Assembly: GCA_913020475.1 (NCBI GenBank)
Contig: CAJVZM010000007.1
Coordinates: 1 to 35,307 of the forward strand
Reading direction: 5' to 3'
From: an uncultured Flavobacteriaceae bacterium
Lineage (GTDB): Bacteria; Bacteroidota; Bacteroidia; Flavobacteriales; Flavobacteriaceae
Length of the DNA stretch: 35,307 nucleotides
Shown: positions 1 to 10,756 of the stretch, piece after piece
Numbering within the stretch: the first letter of the stretch is position 1
How the letters are laid out: each line of letters opens with the position of its first letter
The notes under the pieces: generated by a model
Told to the model about the DNA's origin: nothing
Databases searched by the model: none
Seen by the model: the letters and a program-made list of their open reading frames with translations, nothing else
Translations under genes and position numbers: made by a program

Positions 1-2
1 TC

Positions 3-821
3 ATGCAAAAACTACCTAAAATTGGATTACCCATTATTCTATTAGCCTTTGTGCTGATCATTTTTGTCTCTAAATCTTCCATTAATATTGGATATGGAGA
101 AGCAGGTGTATTATTTAGAACCTTTGGAGGAGGAGTGGTTACTGACGAGGCTCCACTCTCGGAAGGGTTTCATATTATTGCACCTTGGAACAAGGTTTAT
201 ATTTATAATGTAAAGCAGCAAGAGTTCTTCGAGGGAAATATGCAAGTATTATCTTCCAATGGTTTGGAAATATCTCTCGACGTATCCGTATTGTATCAAC
301 CTGTATATAATGAGCTTGGCTTATTGCATAAAACGAAAGGAGAGAATTATGTCAACATTGTTTTGATACCTCAGATTCGAGCAGTAGCCAGGAGTGTTGT
401 CGGACGTTACACTCCCGAGCAGTTGTATTCAACTAAACGAGACGCGATTCAGAACGAAATATACGAGGAAACTCAAAAGGTTGTTGAAAACCAACACATT
501 CAGGTTAATGCTGTATTGGTTAGAGATGTTTCTCTTCCACTCGCTATAAAAGAGGGAATTGAGAGAAAACTAATTCAAGAACAGGAATCACTTGAATATG
601 AATTCCGTCTAGAAAAAGCTAAACAAGAGGCTGAAAAACAAAGAATAGACGCTGAAGGTAAGGCAGCTGCTAACAGGATTCTTAGCGCCTCCATTACCAA
701 AATGATTCTCAAAGAAAAAGGAATAGAGGCCACCAAAGCACTTTCTACTTCACCAAATGCTAAAGTCATTGTTATCGGTAGTGGAGAAGATGGTATGCCT
801 ATTATATTAGGAGGTCAATAA
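3..821 (+). CDS. Prohibitin/SPFH (band 7) domain membrane protein
   Basis: N-terminal TM segment, then SPFH-like 'GEAGVLFRTFGG...EGFHIIAPWNKVYIYNVKQQEF', and an EAEKQRIDAEGKAAANRI coiled-coil tail. Confidence 0.85.
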   Translation: MQKLPKIGLPIILLAFVLIIFVSKSSINIGYGEAGVLFRTFGGGVVTDEAPLSEGFHIIAPWNKVYIYNVKQQEFFEGNMQVLSSNGLEISLDVSVLYQPVYNELGLLHKTKGENYVNIVLIPQIRAVARSVVGRYTPEQLYSTKRDAIQNEIYEETQKVVENQHIQVNAVLVRDVSLPLAIKEGIERKLIQEQESLEYEFRLEKAKQEAEKQRIDAEGKAAANRILSASITKMILKEKGIEATKALSTSPNAKVIVIGSGEDGMPIILGGQ

Positions 822-828
822 AAATTGA

Positions 829-861
829 TTTGAAATCTCATTGAAAAAAGTATTATATTTG
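829..861 (+). promoter_or_regulatory. Candidate Bacteroidota-type promoter of the his operon: TTTG (829-832), 21 nt spacer, TATATTTG (854-861)
   Basis: Matches the known Bacteroidota -33 TTTG / -7 TAnnTTTG consensus; directly upstream of the leader ORF. Confidence 0.5.
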
Positions 862-865
862 CTGT

Positions 866-919
866 GTGAAAACATTAAATCATCATATACATATTCTATT
901 AACCGATCAAATGAGGTAA
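866..919 (+). CDS. Candidate his leader peptide MKTLNHHIHILLTDQMR (GTG start)
   Basis: 17-codon ORF with His codons CAT CAT ATA CAT at 881-892, between a promoter-like element and a terminator hairpin upstream of hisG; too short for the ORF track. Confidence 0.7.
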   Translation: MKTLNHHIHILLTDQMR

Positions 920-941
920 AGGATGTGTATTGACTATACTG

Positions 942-972
942 AAAACCCGTTTGATTTCAAACGGGTTTTTTT
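942..972 (+). terminator. Intrinsic terminator/attenuator of the his operon
   Basis: AAAACCCGTTTG-ATTT-CAAACGGGTTTT is a perfect 12-bp stem with a 4-nt loop followed by T's, 16 nt before the hisG ATG. Confidence 0.85.
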
Positions 973-988
973 ATAAAATATATTTACA

Positions 989-1840
989 ATGATAAAAATT
1001 GCGATTCAAAAATCAGGGAGACTCAATGATGAATCTCTGGGAATACTCAAAAAGTGCGGCATTTCAATTGACAATGGTAAAGACCAACTCAAAGCTTCTG
1101 CCAGAAATTTTCCCATGGAGGTGCTTTATCTTAGAAATGGTGACATACCACAATACCTGAGAGATGGGGTAGTAGACTTGGCAATCATTGGTGAAAACCT
1201 TATTCATGAAAAAGGAAAGGACTTGAGCATCATTGAGAATTTAGGTTTTTCCAAGTGTCGTGTCTCAATAGCTGTACCTAAAGAAATTGACTTCAACAAT
1301 ATTAAACAACTCAATGGTAAGCGCATCGCCACTTCCTATCCCAATACCGTCCAACAATTTCTGGATGAAAACGGAATTTCTGCCGATCTACACATCATTA
1401 ATGGGTCTGTAGAAATAGCTCCCAATATTGGACTGGCAGATGCCATCTGCGATATCGTTTCCAGTGGCAGTACTTTGTTTAAAAATAACCTTAAAGAAGT
1501 TGCTAAAATAATGGAGTCTCAAGCAGTATTGGTTCAATCTCCAAATTTGTCTTCAGAAAAATCTGAGATAATTGACAAATTACGTTTCCGGTTAGGAACT
1601 GTTTTACGGGCTAAAAAATCAAAATACATATTGTTGAATGCCCCCAATGATAAAATAGAAACTATCAGTGAAATTCTTCCTGTTCTAAAAAGTCCAACCG
1701 TATTACCTCTAGCTCAGAAAGGATGGTCTTCTTTGCACTCTGTGATTGACGAATCCTCTTTTTGGGAAGTCATTGACGAGTTGAAAGCCGCGGGGGCAGA
1801 AGACATCTTGGTTTGTCCAATCGAAAAAATGGTTTTGTGA
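989..1840 (+). CDS. hisG: ATP phosphoribosyltransferase
   Basis: MIKIAIQKSGRLNDES... start, DAICDIVSSGSTL motif, first gene of the his operon. Confidence 0.97.
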   Translation: MIKIAIQKSGRLNDESLGILKKCGISIDNGKDQLKASARNFPMEVLYLRNGDIPQYLRDGVVDLAIIGENLIHEKGKDLSIIENLGFSKCRVSIAVPKEIDFNNIKQLNGKRIATSYPNTVQQFLDENGISADLHIINGSVEIAPNIGLADAICDIVSSGSTLFKNNLKEVAKIMESQAVLVQSPNLSSEKSEIIDKLRFRLGTVLRAKKSKYILLNAPNDKIETISEILPVLKSPTVLPLAQKGWSSLHSVIDESSFWEVIDELKAAGAEDILVCPIEKMVL

Positions 1841-3129
1841 TGCAGCGTTTTATGAATCCCACCCCTGATCAATGGAAGGATTTAACCCAAAGGGGTTCTG
1901 CCTCCTATGCTTCCCTAGAGCCTTTGGCCAAAGAGGTCTTTGACGATGTTGCCAAAAACGGAGATCAAGCATTAATGAATTATACCGAAAAATTTGACAA
2001 AGTTAAATTGGAAGATTTTTCTGTCAGTGCCGAGGAAATTGAGGTAGCTAGGTCCCTTGTGCCAGAAGAATTAAAGTTGGCCATCCAAAAAGCAAAAGAA
2101 AACATCTATCGTTTTCACATAGCTCAAAAGACCAAAGAAGTCAAAGTTGAGACCCAGATTGGTGTCAATTGTTGGCAAAAAAAATTACCTATCGAAAAGG
2201 TTGGCTTATACATTCCTGGAGGATCTGCACCCTTGTTTTCCACCATTTTGATGTTGGCCATTCCCGCTCAAGTCGCTGGATGTAGCGAAGTTGTATTATG
2301 CTCACCACCAAATGCTTACGGGAAAATACCTGATGTAATACTTTATACTGCAAATCTTTGTGGTGTCGATAAGATATTTAAGGTGGGAGGAATGCAAGCT
2401 ATCGCTGGTATGACCTTGGGAACAGTAACCCTACCCAAAGTGGATAAACTTTTTGGGCCTGGAAATCAATATGTAACTGTAGCCAAGCAGTTGGCCACCC
2501 AATACCAAGTGTCTATTGACATGCCCGCAGGGCCCAGTGAGTTGATGGTTGTCGCTGATGCTTCTGCCGATGAGGCATTTGTCGCCTCGGATCTATTATC
2601 TCAAGCCGAGCATGGTCCTGACAGTCAAGTGCTGTTGGTTACTACAGACATTAAAATCATTGACCAAGTCGATGCGGAAGTCGAAAAGCAAATTACTACA
2701 TTAGAACGTCAAGATACCGCCCGAAAAGCGCTGGACAACTCAAAAATCATCTATTTCGATTCGGAAACAGAGGCTTTGGCATTTACCAATTTTTATGGAG
2801 CGGAACACCTGATAGTATGCCTTGAAAACGAGAACGATTTTGTAAATCAAATCAAACACGCTGGTTCTGTGTTTATTGGCAACTACACCCCCGAAAGTGC
2901 AGGTGATTATGCTTCCGGCACCAATCACACTTTACCCACAAACGGCTATGTGAGGCAATACAGTGGGGTGAATTTGGATAGTTTTTTAAAAGCCATTACC
3001 TATCAGAAAATAACCGCTCAAGGGTTACTAGATTTGGGGCCCGTGATTGAAGAAATGGCTAGTGCAGAAGGCTTACAAGCCCACAAGAATGCTGTTTCAA
3101 TACGGTTAAAAAAGCTTAGTAATGAGTGA
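1840..3129 (+). CDS. hisD: Histidinol dehydrogenase
   Basis: YIPGGSAPLFSTILMLAIPAQVAG, GPGNQYVTVAK and SAGDYASGTNHTLPT motifs; ATG at 1840 overlaps the hisG stop (TGATG), more likely than the ORF-track start at 1813. Confidence 0.97.
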   Translation: MQRFMNPTPDQWKDLTQRGSASYASLEPLAKEVFDDVAKNGDQALMNYTEKFDKVKLEDFSVSAEEIEVARSLVPEELKLAIQKAKENIYRFHIAQKTKEVKVETQIGVNCWQKKLPIEKVGLYIPGGSAPLFSTILMLAIPAQVAGCSEVVLCSPPNAYGKIPDVILYTANLCGVDKIFKVGGMQAIAGMTLGTVTLPKVDKLFGPGNQYVTVAKQLATQYQVSIDMPAGPSELMVVADASADEAFVASDLLSQAEHGPDSQVLLVTTDIKIIDQVDAEVEKQITTLERQDTARKALDNSKIIYFDSETEALAFTNFYGAEHLIVCLENENDFVNQIKHAGSVFIGNYTPESAGDYASGTNHTLPTNGYVRQYSGVNLDSFLKAITYQKITAQGLLDLGPVIEEMASAEGLQAHKNAVSIRLKKLSNE

Positions 3130-4171
3130 TTCTGAAATAGTACAATTAGTTAGACCTTTGGTCATTGAGATGGCTCCCTATCGTTCGGCTAGGGATGAAT
3201 TTGAGGATTTTGATGCTCAGAAAATTTTTTTGGATGCCAATGAAAACCCCTATAACACTAATGTTAATCGTTATCCCGATCCGTTACAGCGTCGTTTAAA
3301 ACGAGTTTTGGCAAAGGTAAAAGGGGTATCCGCTGATCAAATATTGCTGGGAAATGGTAGTGACGAAGTATTGGATCTGATCTTTCGCACCTTTTGTGAG
3401 CCTGGTCAGGACGAAGTGATTTTATTGCCACCTACGTATGGAATGTATGGGGTATTGGCTCAACTGAATAACGTCAAAGCGGTTGATGTTCCGCTCGATG
3501 ACAATTTTCAATTGGATATAGCGTCCATTATGTCGTCGGTGAACGAAAATACCAAAGTTATTTTTGTGTGCAGTCCCAACAATCCTAGTGGAAACGCCAT
3601 TCCCTTTGAACAGATTGAAATACTGTTAAAGCGTTTTAAAGGTTTGGTAGTAGTGGATGAGGCTTATATAGATTTTTCTGAACAAATAAGCGCATTGAGC
3701 TTATTGGAAACCTATCCTAAACTGATCATTTGTCAAACCCTCTCCAAAGCCTATGGACTGGCAGGGATACGTTTGGGCATTGGCTTTGCAAACCCTGAAA
3801 TTATTGATTTTTTTAATAAAATCAAAGCCCCTTACAATGTCAATGTATTGACCCAAAAAACAGCTTTGGTATCCCTGAATGCTCCGACTGTTGTGAAACG
3901 ACAGGTTAAAACTTTGATTGAAGAACGTCAAAAAATGGAAAGAGAATTGCCCGCTTTTGGCTTTGTCAATAAAATCTATCCCAGTGATGCCAACTTTATA
4001 TTGATTCAAGTGGACGATGCCCAAAAGCGTTACGACCAGTTTCTGGAACAAGGCATAGTGGTTCGTAATCGTTCCTCTCTTTTGGGTTGTGAAAATACAC
4101 TCCGCATTACGATAGGGACAACCGAGGAAAATATTACATTTATTAACGTTTGTAAATCCATAGATCAATGA
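3122..4171 (+). CDS. hisC: Histidinol-phosphate aminotransferase
   Basis: PLP class I/II aminotransferase motifs [34 protein letters not shown]; operon context. Confidence 0.97.
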   Translation: MSDSEIVQLVRPLVIEMAPYRSARDEFEDFDAQKIFLDANENPYNTNVNRYPDPLQRRLKRVLAKVKGVSADQILLGNGSDEVLDLIFRTFCEPGQDEVILLPPTYGMYGVLAQLNNVKAVDVPLDDNFQLDIASIMSSVNENTKVIFVCSPNNPSGNAIPFEQIEILLKRFKGLVVVDEAYIDFSEQISALSLLETYPKLIICQTLSKAYGLAGIRLGIGFANPEIIDFFNKIKAPYNVNVLTQKTALVSLNAPTVVKRQVKTLIEERQKMERELPAFGFVNKIYPSDANFILIQVDDAQKRYDQFLEQGIVVRNRSSLLGCENTLRITIGTTEENITFINVCKSIDQ

Positions 4172-5298
4172 AAAAAGTTTTGTTCATCGACCGAGACGGT
4201 ACACTTACTTTAGAACCGGGAGATTATCAAGTTGACACCTTTGAGAAACTGATTTTTTATCCTCAAGTTTTTTGGTATTTGTCAAGTATAGTTAAAGAAT
4301 TGGACTATGAATTGGTGATGGTTACCAATCAAGATGGTTTGGGAACCGATAGTTTTCCTGAGGAAGAATTCTGGCCCTATCAGAATCATTTGGTAAAGTC
4401 CTTTGAAAATGAAGGAGTGATTTTTTCCGAAATACTCATTGATCGTACTTTTCCAGAAGACAAAGCCGATACACGCAAACCGGGAACTGGAATGCTGACA
4501 GCATATATAAATAATCCAGAGTATGATTTATCAAATTCCTATGTTATCGGGGATCGATTGACAGATATGCAATTGGCGAAGAATTTAGGTTCCAAGGGGA
4601 TTTTCATTGATAATAATGCTGATTTGGGAGCGGATGAAGTAACTGATACGGCCTTGGAGGAAACTATTGTACTAACCACTAACCGCTGGGAGAACATCTA
4701 CCGTATGCTTTTGTTAAAGGAGCGCGCAGTGCGATTGGAACGAAATACCAAGGAAACAAAAATATCAATTGATTTAAACTTGGATGGATGTGGAAAAAGT
4801 CAGATCGACACTGGAATTGCTTTCTTTGATCATATGCTAGATCAATTGGCCCGTCATGGGGGAGTTGATTTGAACATAAAAACCATAGGTGATCTAGAAG
4901 TCGACAAACACCACACCATAGAAGATACCGCTATTGCTTTGGGAGAAATTTTCGCTAAGGCATTGGGCGACAAAAAAGGGATAGAACGCTACGGATTTAC
5001 ACTGCCCATGGACGATGCATTGGCACAAGTGGCGCTTGATTTTGGTGGCAGAAGTTGGTTGATTTGGGAAACAGAATTCAAAAGAGAAATGATAGGCCAA
5101 ATGCCAACGGAAATGTTCTACCACTTTTTTAAATCCTTTGCAGATGGAGCCAAGGCAAACCTTAACATAAAAGCAGAGGGAAACAATGAGCACCATAAAA
5201 TTGAATCTATTTTTAAAGCTTTTGCTAAAGCGATTAAAATGGCAATAAAGAGAGATGCTGAAAATATGATTTTACCTTCCACCAAAGGAACCTTGTAG
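4168..5298 (+). CDS. hisB: Bifunctional histidinol-phosphatase / imidazoleglycerol-phosphate dehydratase
   Basis: HAD N-terminus [12 protein letters not shown] plus IGPD domain ([31 protein letters not shown]). Confidence 0.97.
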   Translation: MKKVLFIDRDGTLTLEPGDYQVDTFEKLIFYPQVFWYLSSIVKELDYELVMVTNQDGLGTDSFPEEEFWPYQNHLVKSFENEGVIFSEILIDRTFPEDKADTRKPGTGMLTAYINNPEYDLSNSYVIGDRLTDMQLAKNLGSKGIFIDNNADLGADEVTDTALEETIVLTTNRWENIYRMLLLKERAVRLERNTKETKISIDLNLDGCGKSQIDTGIAFFDHMLDQLARHGGVDLNIKTIGDLEVDKHHTIEDTAIALGEIFAKALGDKKGIERYGFTLPMDDALAQVALDFGGRSWLIWETEFKREMIGQMPTEMFYHFFKSFADGAKANLNIKAEGNNEHHKIESIFKAFAKAIKMAIKRDAENMILPSTKGTL

Positions 5299-5299
5299 G

Positions 5300-5881
5300 A
5301 TGAAAATCGTCATTGTAGATTATGATGCAGGAAATGTAAAAAGTTTACAGTTTGCATTAGAACGCTTAGGTGTAAAGGCACAAATCACTGCCGAACTAGA
5401 AGAGATTTCTAATGCTGATAAAGTAATTTTCCCTGGTCAAGGGGAGGCTGCGAGTGCTATGAATAAACTCAGGTCAAATGGATTGGATTTGTTGATTCCA
5501 AAATTGAAGCAACCGGTTTTGGGGATCTGTTTGGGCATGCAGTTATTTTGTAAAAAAACCGAAGAAGGAGATACCAAATGTTTGGGTATCCTCCCTGTTG
5601 AAGTAGTCCGTTTTCCAAATACCGTGAAAGTCCCTCAAATGGGATGGAATTTGGTCAATCATAATGAGAACGGATTGTTTAAAGGAATCGAGCAAGATTG
5701 TTATATGTATTTAGTTCATAGTTATTTTGTTCCAATAACCACGAGCACTTCAGCGAGGAGCGTTTATGCTGGAATTTACAGTGTAGCAGTAGAAAAAGAT
5801 AATTTTTATGGAGTACAATTTCATCCCGAAAAGAGCAGTAATGATGGTTTGTGCTTGTTGGAAAATTTTTTAAATATTTGA
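5300..5881 (+). CDS. hisH: Imidazole glycerol phosphate synthase subunit HisH
   Basis: DYDAGNVKS, glutamine amidotransferase [10 protein letters not shown], and GVQFHPEKS. Confidence 0.97.
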   Translation: MKIVIVDYDAGNVKSLQFALERLGVKAQITAELEEISNADKVIFPGQGEAASAMNKLRSNGLDLLIPKLKQPVLGICLGMQLFCKKTEEGDTKCLGILPVEVVRFPNTVKVPQMGWNLVNHNENGLFKGIEQDCYMYLVHSYFVPITTSTSARSVYAGIYSVAVEKDNFYGVQFHPEKSSNDGLCLLENFLNI

Positions 5882-5882
5882 T

Positions 5883-6611
5883 ATGAGAATCATCCCTGCC
5901 ATAGATATCATTGATGGGAAATGCGTTCGATTGACCAAAGGAGACTACGCCACCAAAAAAACTTACAACGAAGATCCTTTAGAGGTTGCAAAGGCTTTTG
6001 AAGACAGTGGGGTTTCTTTCCTTCATGTTGTCGATTTGGACGGTGCCAAAGCCAAAAGTATTGTCAATCACAAAGTGCTTGAAAACTTAGCTACCCATAC
6101 AGATTTAAAGATTGACTTTGGAGGAGGATTGAAATCCGATGCAGATATAGAGATTGCATTTGAATGTGGTGCTCATCAGGTTACTGGTGGGAGCATCGCC
6201 GTTAAACAGGTGGATATCTTTCAGAAATGGATAAAACAGTATGGAAGTGACAGAATCATTTTGGGGGCCGATGTGAAAGAAGACCGTATAGCGGTAGGGG
6301 GGTGGGCTGAAACCTCCGAAGAACAAATTATACCCTTTATTAAAAGGTACCAGGAGGAAGGAATTCAATACGTTATATGTACAGATATTAGTAGGGATGG
6401 AATGTTAGAAGGTCCAGCTTTTTCTCTCTATCAGTCCTTATTGTCCGAATGTCCGACCATCAAATTGATTGCCTCAGGTGGAGTTTCAGATATTCAGGAA
6501 TTACCTCTATTGGCCGAGTTGGGCTGTGAAGGTGTGATTATCGGTAAAGCGATTTATGAAAAAAAAATCAGCCTGAAAAGTTTAGAAAAGTTGATTGTAA
6601 ATAAGCCCTGA
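5883..6611 (+). CDS. hisA: Phosphoribosylformimino-5-aminoimidazole carboxamide ribotide isomerase
   Basis: [38 protein letters not shown]. Confidence 0.97.
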   Translation: MRIIPAIDIIDGKCVRLTKGDYATKKTYNEDPLEVAKAFEDSGVSFLHVVDLDGAKAKSIVNHKVLENLATHTDLKIDFGGGLKSDADIEIAFECGAHQVTGGSIAVKQVDIFQKWIKQYGSDRIILGADVKEDRIAVGGWAETSEEQIIPFIKRYQEEGIQYVICTDISRDGMLEGPAFSLYQSLLSECPTIKLIASGGVSDIQELPLLAELGCEGVIIGKAIYEKKISLKSLEKLIVNKP

Positions 6612-6614
6612 ATT

Positions 6615-7376
6615 ATGTTAGCAAAGAGAATTATCCCTTGTTTAGATATCAAAGGCGGACGAACCGTTAAGGGGGTCAATTTTGTTGACCTGAGAGACGC
6701 TGGTGACCCTGTCGAATTGGCCACCCGATATACAGAGGAGGGAGCCGATGAGTTAGTATTTTTAGATATATCGGCAACGGAACAAAAAAGAAAAACTTTA
6801 GCGGACTTAGTATTGAGGGTAGCCGCTGCATTGGACATTCCTTTTACGGTAGGAGGCGGAATCAGCAGCGTAGAGGATGCCAAAATATTGTTACAAAATG
6901 GCGCAGACAAGGTTTCGGTCAATTCTGCAGCTGTAAGAAGACCAGATTTGATCAATGAATTGGCTGATGCATTTGGTCGTCAGTGTGTCGTTGTTGCTAT
7001 TGATGCCAAAAAGATAGAAGACCGTTGGCTTGTTCATTTGGTAGGAGGGAAGGTGCCAACTACTAATGAGCTATATGTGTGGGCCAGAGAAGCCGAAATA
7101 CGAGGAGCTGGAGAAATCCTCTTTACCTCTATGGATCACGATGGAACAAAAAATGGATTTGCCAATGAAGCTCTTTTAGAATTGACACAAACCGTCAACA
7201 TTCCTATCATAGCTTCGGGAGGAGCTGGAAATACCTCACATTTTGTTGATGTTTTTAAAGTGGGAAAAGCCGATGCTGCTTTGGCAGCCAGTGTTTTTCA
7301 CTTTGGGGAAATCCCTATTCCTGCACTCAAACAGACTTTAAAAAATGAAAATATCGCAACAAGAATCATTAAATGA
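6615..7376 (+). CDS. hisF: Imidazole glycerol phosphate synthase subunit HisF
   Basis: [50 protein letters not shown]. Confidence 0.97.
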   Translation: MLAKRIIPCLDIKGGRTVKGVNFVDLRDAGDPVELATRYTEEGADELVFLDISATEQKRKTLADLVLRVAAALDIPFTVGGGISSVEDAKILLQNGADKVSVNSAAVRRPDLINELADAFGRQCVVVAIDAKKIEDRWLVHLVGGKVPTTNELYVWAREAEIRGAGEILFTSMDHDGTKNGFANEALLELTQTVNIPIIASGGAGNTSHFVDVFKVGKADAALAASVFHFGEIPIPALKQTLKNENIATRIIK

Positions 7377-7440
7377 AACCGATATGATTATTTTTATGAT
7401 TAGAGGTTAGATATAATTCTGAAAAAATATAAATCAAAAC

Positions 7441-8040
7441 ATGAAAAAAGCTGACTTTAATAAAGATTCCAATGGCTTATTACCCGCCATTATTCAAGAT
7501 GTTCAAACCCACAAAGTATTAATGCTTGGTTATATGAATGAAGAGGCCTTAAAGATTACTCAATCCACGGGTAAAGTCACTTTCTACAGTAGGAGTAAGC
7601 AACGCCTTTGGACTAAAGGAGAGGAAAGTGGAAATTTTCTAAATTTTAATTCGTTTAAAGTAGATTGTGATCTTGATGCTTTATTGGTTTTTGCTGATCC
7701 AACAGGCCCGACTTGTCATACGGGAGCTGACACTTGTTGGGAAGAAGAAAACGCCTCAGAATTTTCTTTCATTGGTGAATTGGAAAATGTGATTGAAAAA
7801 AGGAAGTCTGATCCCCAGAAAGATAGCTATATAAGTAGTTTGTTTGATATGGGTTTGGATAAGATTGCTCAGAAAGTAGGTGAGGAGGCTGTAGAGACAG
7901 TCATAGAGGCGGTTGCAGAACGAGAAGATTTATTCATGGAGGAGGCTGCAGATTTGTTTTTTCACTACTTGATATTACTTAAATCCAAGGGCAAAAGCTT
8001 AAAAGACATTGGAGCTGTATTAAATAAGCGAAAGGGCTAG
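7441..8040 (+). CDS. hisIE: Bifunctional phosphoribosyl-AMP cyclohydrolase / phosphoribosyl-ATP pyrophosphatase
   Basis: HisI motifs SRSKQRLWTKGEESGN and DPTGPTCHTG; HisE C-terminus KVGEEAVETVIEA. Confidence 0.96.
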   Translation: MKKADFNKDSNGLLPAIIQDVQTHKVLMLGYMNEEALKITQSTGKVTFYSRSKQRLWTKGEESGNFLNFNSFKVDCDLDALLVFADPTGPTCHTGADTCWEEENASEFSFIGELENVIEKRKSDPQKDSYISSLFDMGLDKIAQKVGEEAVETVIEAVAEREDLFMEEAADLFFHYLILLKSKGKSLKDIGAVLNKRKG

Positions 8041-8087
8041 ACCAATATATTTGTAATTTTCATTGAAATAAAACCGTCTTACTTATC

Positions 8088-9845
8088 ATGAAAAAAAGCG
8101 TCTTAATTTTGTTTTACATTTTATTCTTGGCCTGCCATTTTCCACAAACTAAAACTCACAATGCTGCCTTTGACACTCTTTTAGAAGATTATTTCGAAGG
8201 TTCTTTGGAACTTTATCGTATCAATGCCACTTACATCGGGGACGAACGATACAACGACACCCTTCCGAATTTCCTTTCTCCAGAGTTTGAGCTAAAGGAG
8301 AAGAATTTTTTAAACCACTACAAAGATAAGTTAGTGGCATTTGATGATAATGAATTAAATAAAGAACAATTGATGAGTAAAAACATCCTCCTTCGAGAGT
8401 TGGCTTTGGAATTGGAGGGTAAAGCTTTTCATACAGATTTGATGCCGATCAATCAAATGTGGACTTTTCAGTTGACCATGGGGCAGTTGGCCTCGGCTAA
8501 GGGTGCTCAACCTTTTAAAACACCTCAAGATTACCGAAATTGGTTGGTTCGCCTTGAGGGTTATTTGGCTTGGATTCGTTCAGCAGAAGATAAAATGAGG
8601 ATGGGTATTGAAAAAGGATATGTTCTCCCGAAATCTCTAATTGTTAAAGTATTACCTCAGTTAGAAGCCATGGCGCAAACAGCGGTGGTAAATCATCTTT
8701 TTTATAGTCCTGTAAAGCAAATGCCCGAGGAGTTTACCTCAAAGGAAAAAGAGGCGTTTAAAACAGCCTATTTGTCCATGCTTGAAAATCAGATCATTCC
8801 TGCATACAAGCAATTACACAATTTTATGGCTACTGAATATTTGGAAGCAGGGAGAGAAAGTAGTGGTTTTGATGCTTTCCCAGATGGAGCTAAATATTAC
8901 GATTATGCCATTAGGGTATATACCACAACTGAGATGGATGCTGATAGCATTCATCGATTGGGCTTGAGCGAAGTATCAAGAATACGAGGAGAAATGGAAA
9001 AAGTTAGGGAAAAGGTTGGGTTTGAAGGTGATTTGAATGCCTTTTTTGAGCATATTCGTACGAAGCCAGAATTGATCCCTTATTCAGATCCACAGGAGGT
9101 GATTGACAATTTTAACTCTATGTACGAAAAGATCAAGCCAAATGTAGATCGACTTTTCTCCCTCCAACCCGAAACACCATTTGAAATCAGAAGAGTAGAA
9201 GCTTTCAGAGAAGCTTCTGCCGCAGCACACTATAACTCAGGGTCTTTGGATGGGACACGCCCAGGAATTTTCTATGTTCCCATCCCTGATGTAAAACAAT
9301 ACAATGTTTACTCGGATGAGGATCTTTTTTTGCACGAAGCGATTCCTGGTCATCACTTTCAGATTTCATTACAACAAGAGAATCAAGACCTTCCTGATTT
9401 TAGAAAAAATCTATCCTACAGTGCTTTTTCAGAAGGTTGGGCGTTATACACAGAGTCTTTAGGCGAAGAATTGGGCCTTTATAAAGACCCATACCAGTTT
9501 TTTGGGATGCTAGGAGCAGAAATGCACCGTGCCGTCCGATTGGTTGTTGATACGGGATTACATGCAAAAGGATGGACCCGTGAACAAGCCATTCAATTTT
9601 CATTGGATAACGAAGCCGAGTCGTTGGCAGGTATAACTTCCGAAATAGAACGTTATATGGCCAATCCAGGACAGGCCCTTTCTTATAAAATTGGTCAACT
9701 CAAAATTAGATCGCTGCGTAAAAAGGCTGAGGAAGCAATGGGAAACCAGTTTGATATTCGAATTTTCCATCAAAAAATATTAGAATCAGGAGCATTACCG
9801 CTTTCAATACTAGAGAGAAAAATCAATGATTGGATTAATAACTAA
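8088..9845 (+). CDS. DUF885 family lipoprotein, putative metallopeptidase
   Basis: Lipobox-like LFLAC; HEAIPGHHFQ motif and SEGWALYTESLGEELG typical of DUF885. Confidence 0.9.
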   Translation: MKKSVLILFYILFLACHFPQTKTHNAAFDTLLEDYFEGSLELYRINATYIGDERYNDTLPNFLSPEFELKEKNFLNHYKDKLVAFDDNELNKEQLMSKNILLRELALELEGKAFHTDLMPINQMWTFQLTMGQLASAKGAQPFKTPQDYRNWLVRLEGYLAWIRSAEDKMRMGIEKGYVLPKSLIVKVLPQLEAMAQTAVVNHLFYSPVKQMPEEFTSKEKEAFKTAYLSMLENQIIPAYKQLHNFMATEYLEAGRESSGFDAFPDGAKYYDYAIRVYTTTEMDADSIHRLGLSEVSRIRGEMEKVREKVGFEGDLNAFFEHIRTKPELIPYSDPQEVIDNFNSMYEKIKPNVDRLFSLQPETPFEIRRVEAFREASAAAHYNSGSLDGTRPGIFYVPIPDVKQYNVYSDEDLFLHEAIPGHHFQISLQQENQDLPDFRKNLSYSAFSEGWALYTESLGEELGLYKDPYQFFGMLGAEMHRAVRLVVDTGLHAKGWTREQAIQFSLDNEAESLAGITSEIERYMANPGQALSYKIGQLKIRSLRKKAEEAMGNQFDIRIFHQKILESGALPLSILERKINDWINN

Positions 9846-9860
9846 AGCTAGAATATTTTC

Positions 9861-10532
9861 ATGTCAGGTATCAATTCAAAAGTATTTCAATTTTTTTCCA
9901 AATTAGCTAAAAACAACAATCGTGAATGGTTTGAATGCCGCAAGACTGAGTTCAAAGCATTAGAATCAGAGGTTAAGATCTTTGCGAAGGAAATAGAAAG
10001 TGCTTTGCAAGAGCACGATAAAATTGAAAAAGCAAAGATATTTCGAATCTATCGTGATGTTCGCTTTTCAAAAAACAAAAGCCCCTATAAAACCCATTTC
10101 GGGATGGCTTTTCATCGGAAAAAACCACCACTGCGCGGGGGATACTACATACATTTGGAGCCCAATAACAGTTTTCTCGGGGTTGGATTTTGGGGCCCCA
10201 GTGCTGCGGATTTATTCCGTATCAGGAAGGAGTTAGAGGTCGATGCTGCAGAATTGCGAGAGATTATGGCGGATCCGACGTTTAAAAGTTATTGGGGGAC
10301 CTTACAAGGAGATGAGGTCAAAACCGCCCCAAAGGGTTTTAACAAAGAACACCCCAATATCGATTTGATCAAAAAGAAACAATATACATTCCATCACCGT
10401 TTGAGCGACCAGCAGGTCCTCGATCACAATTTTTCCGAGCTAATAGATGATCATTTTCAAAACATTCGTCCTTATTTTGACTATATGAGTAGTGTGCTAA
10501 CAACCGATCTTAATGGTGAAAGTATCCTTTAA
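9861..10532 (+). CDS. DUF2461 (TIGR02453) family protein
   Basis: FFSKLAKNNNREWFECRK and RIYRDVRFSKNKSPYKTHFG are family hallmarks. Confidence 0.85.
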   Translation: MSGINSKVFQFFSKLAKNNNREWFECRKTEFKALESEVKIFAKEIESALQEHDKIEKAKIFRIYRDVRFSKNKSPYKTHFGMAFHRKKPPLRGGYYIHLEPNNSFLGVGFWGPSAADLFRIRKELEVDAAELREIMADPTFKSYWGTLQGDEVKTAPKGFNKEHPNIDLIKKKQYTFHHRLSDQQVLDHNFSELIDDHFQNIRPYFDYMSSVLTTDLNGESIL

Positions 10533-10756
10533 TTAATTGTTGAGGTTGAGGATTACTTAAGTGCGCTGAGAGCGAATATATTGCTTTGTTCTATCTTGTA
10601 AGTAAGGCTGAAAAGTTGTTAATATTTATTTTCTTACTCACAAATGTCCTAATTTATGTACTCATTCACTTCCATATCAAGAATTATTCATATTTGTGTA
10701 AGCAATTAATCACTTATGACCTATAAAAAAAAGCAATTCTTGACAGCGCCCAATAT

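Noticed and set aside
575-769. Minus-strand 64-aa ORF inside the SPFH gene
   Set aside because: Antisense to a clear coding region, low-complexity composition, no recognisable motif.
3701-4168. 155-aa minus-strand ORF opposite hisC
   Set aside because: Fully antisense to the conserved hisC C-terminus; expected by chance from codon structure.
7377-7440. 64-nt gap between hisF and hisIE as a possible second regulatory leader (MIIFMIRG* mini-ORF)
   Set aside because: No His codons in the mini-ORF and no hairpin or T-run; nothing beyond ordinary AT-rich spacer.
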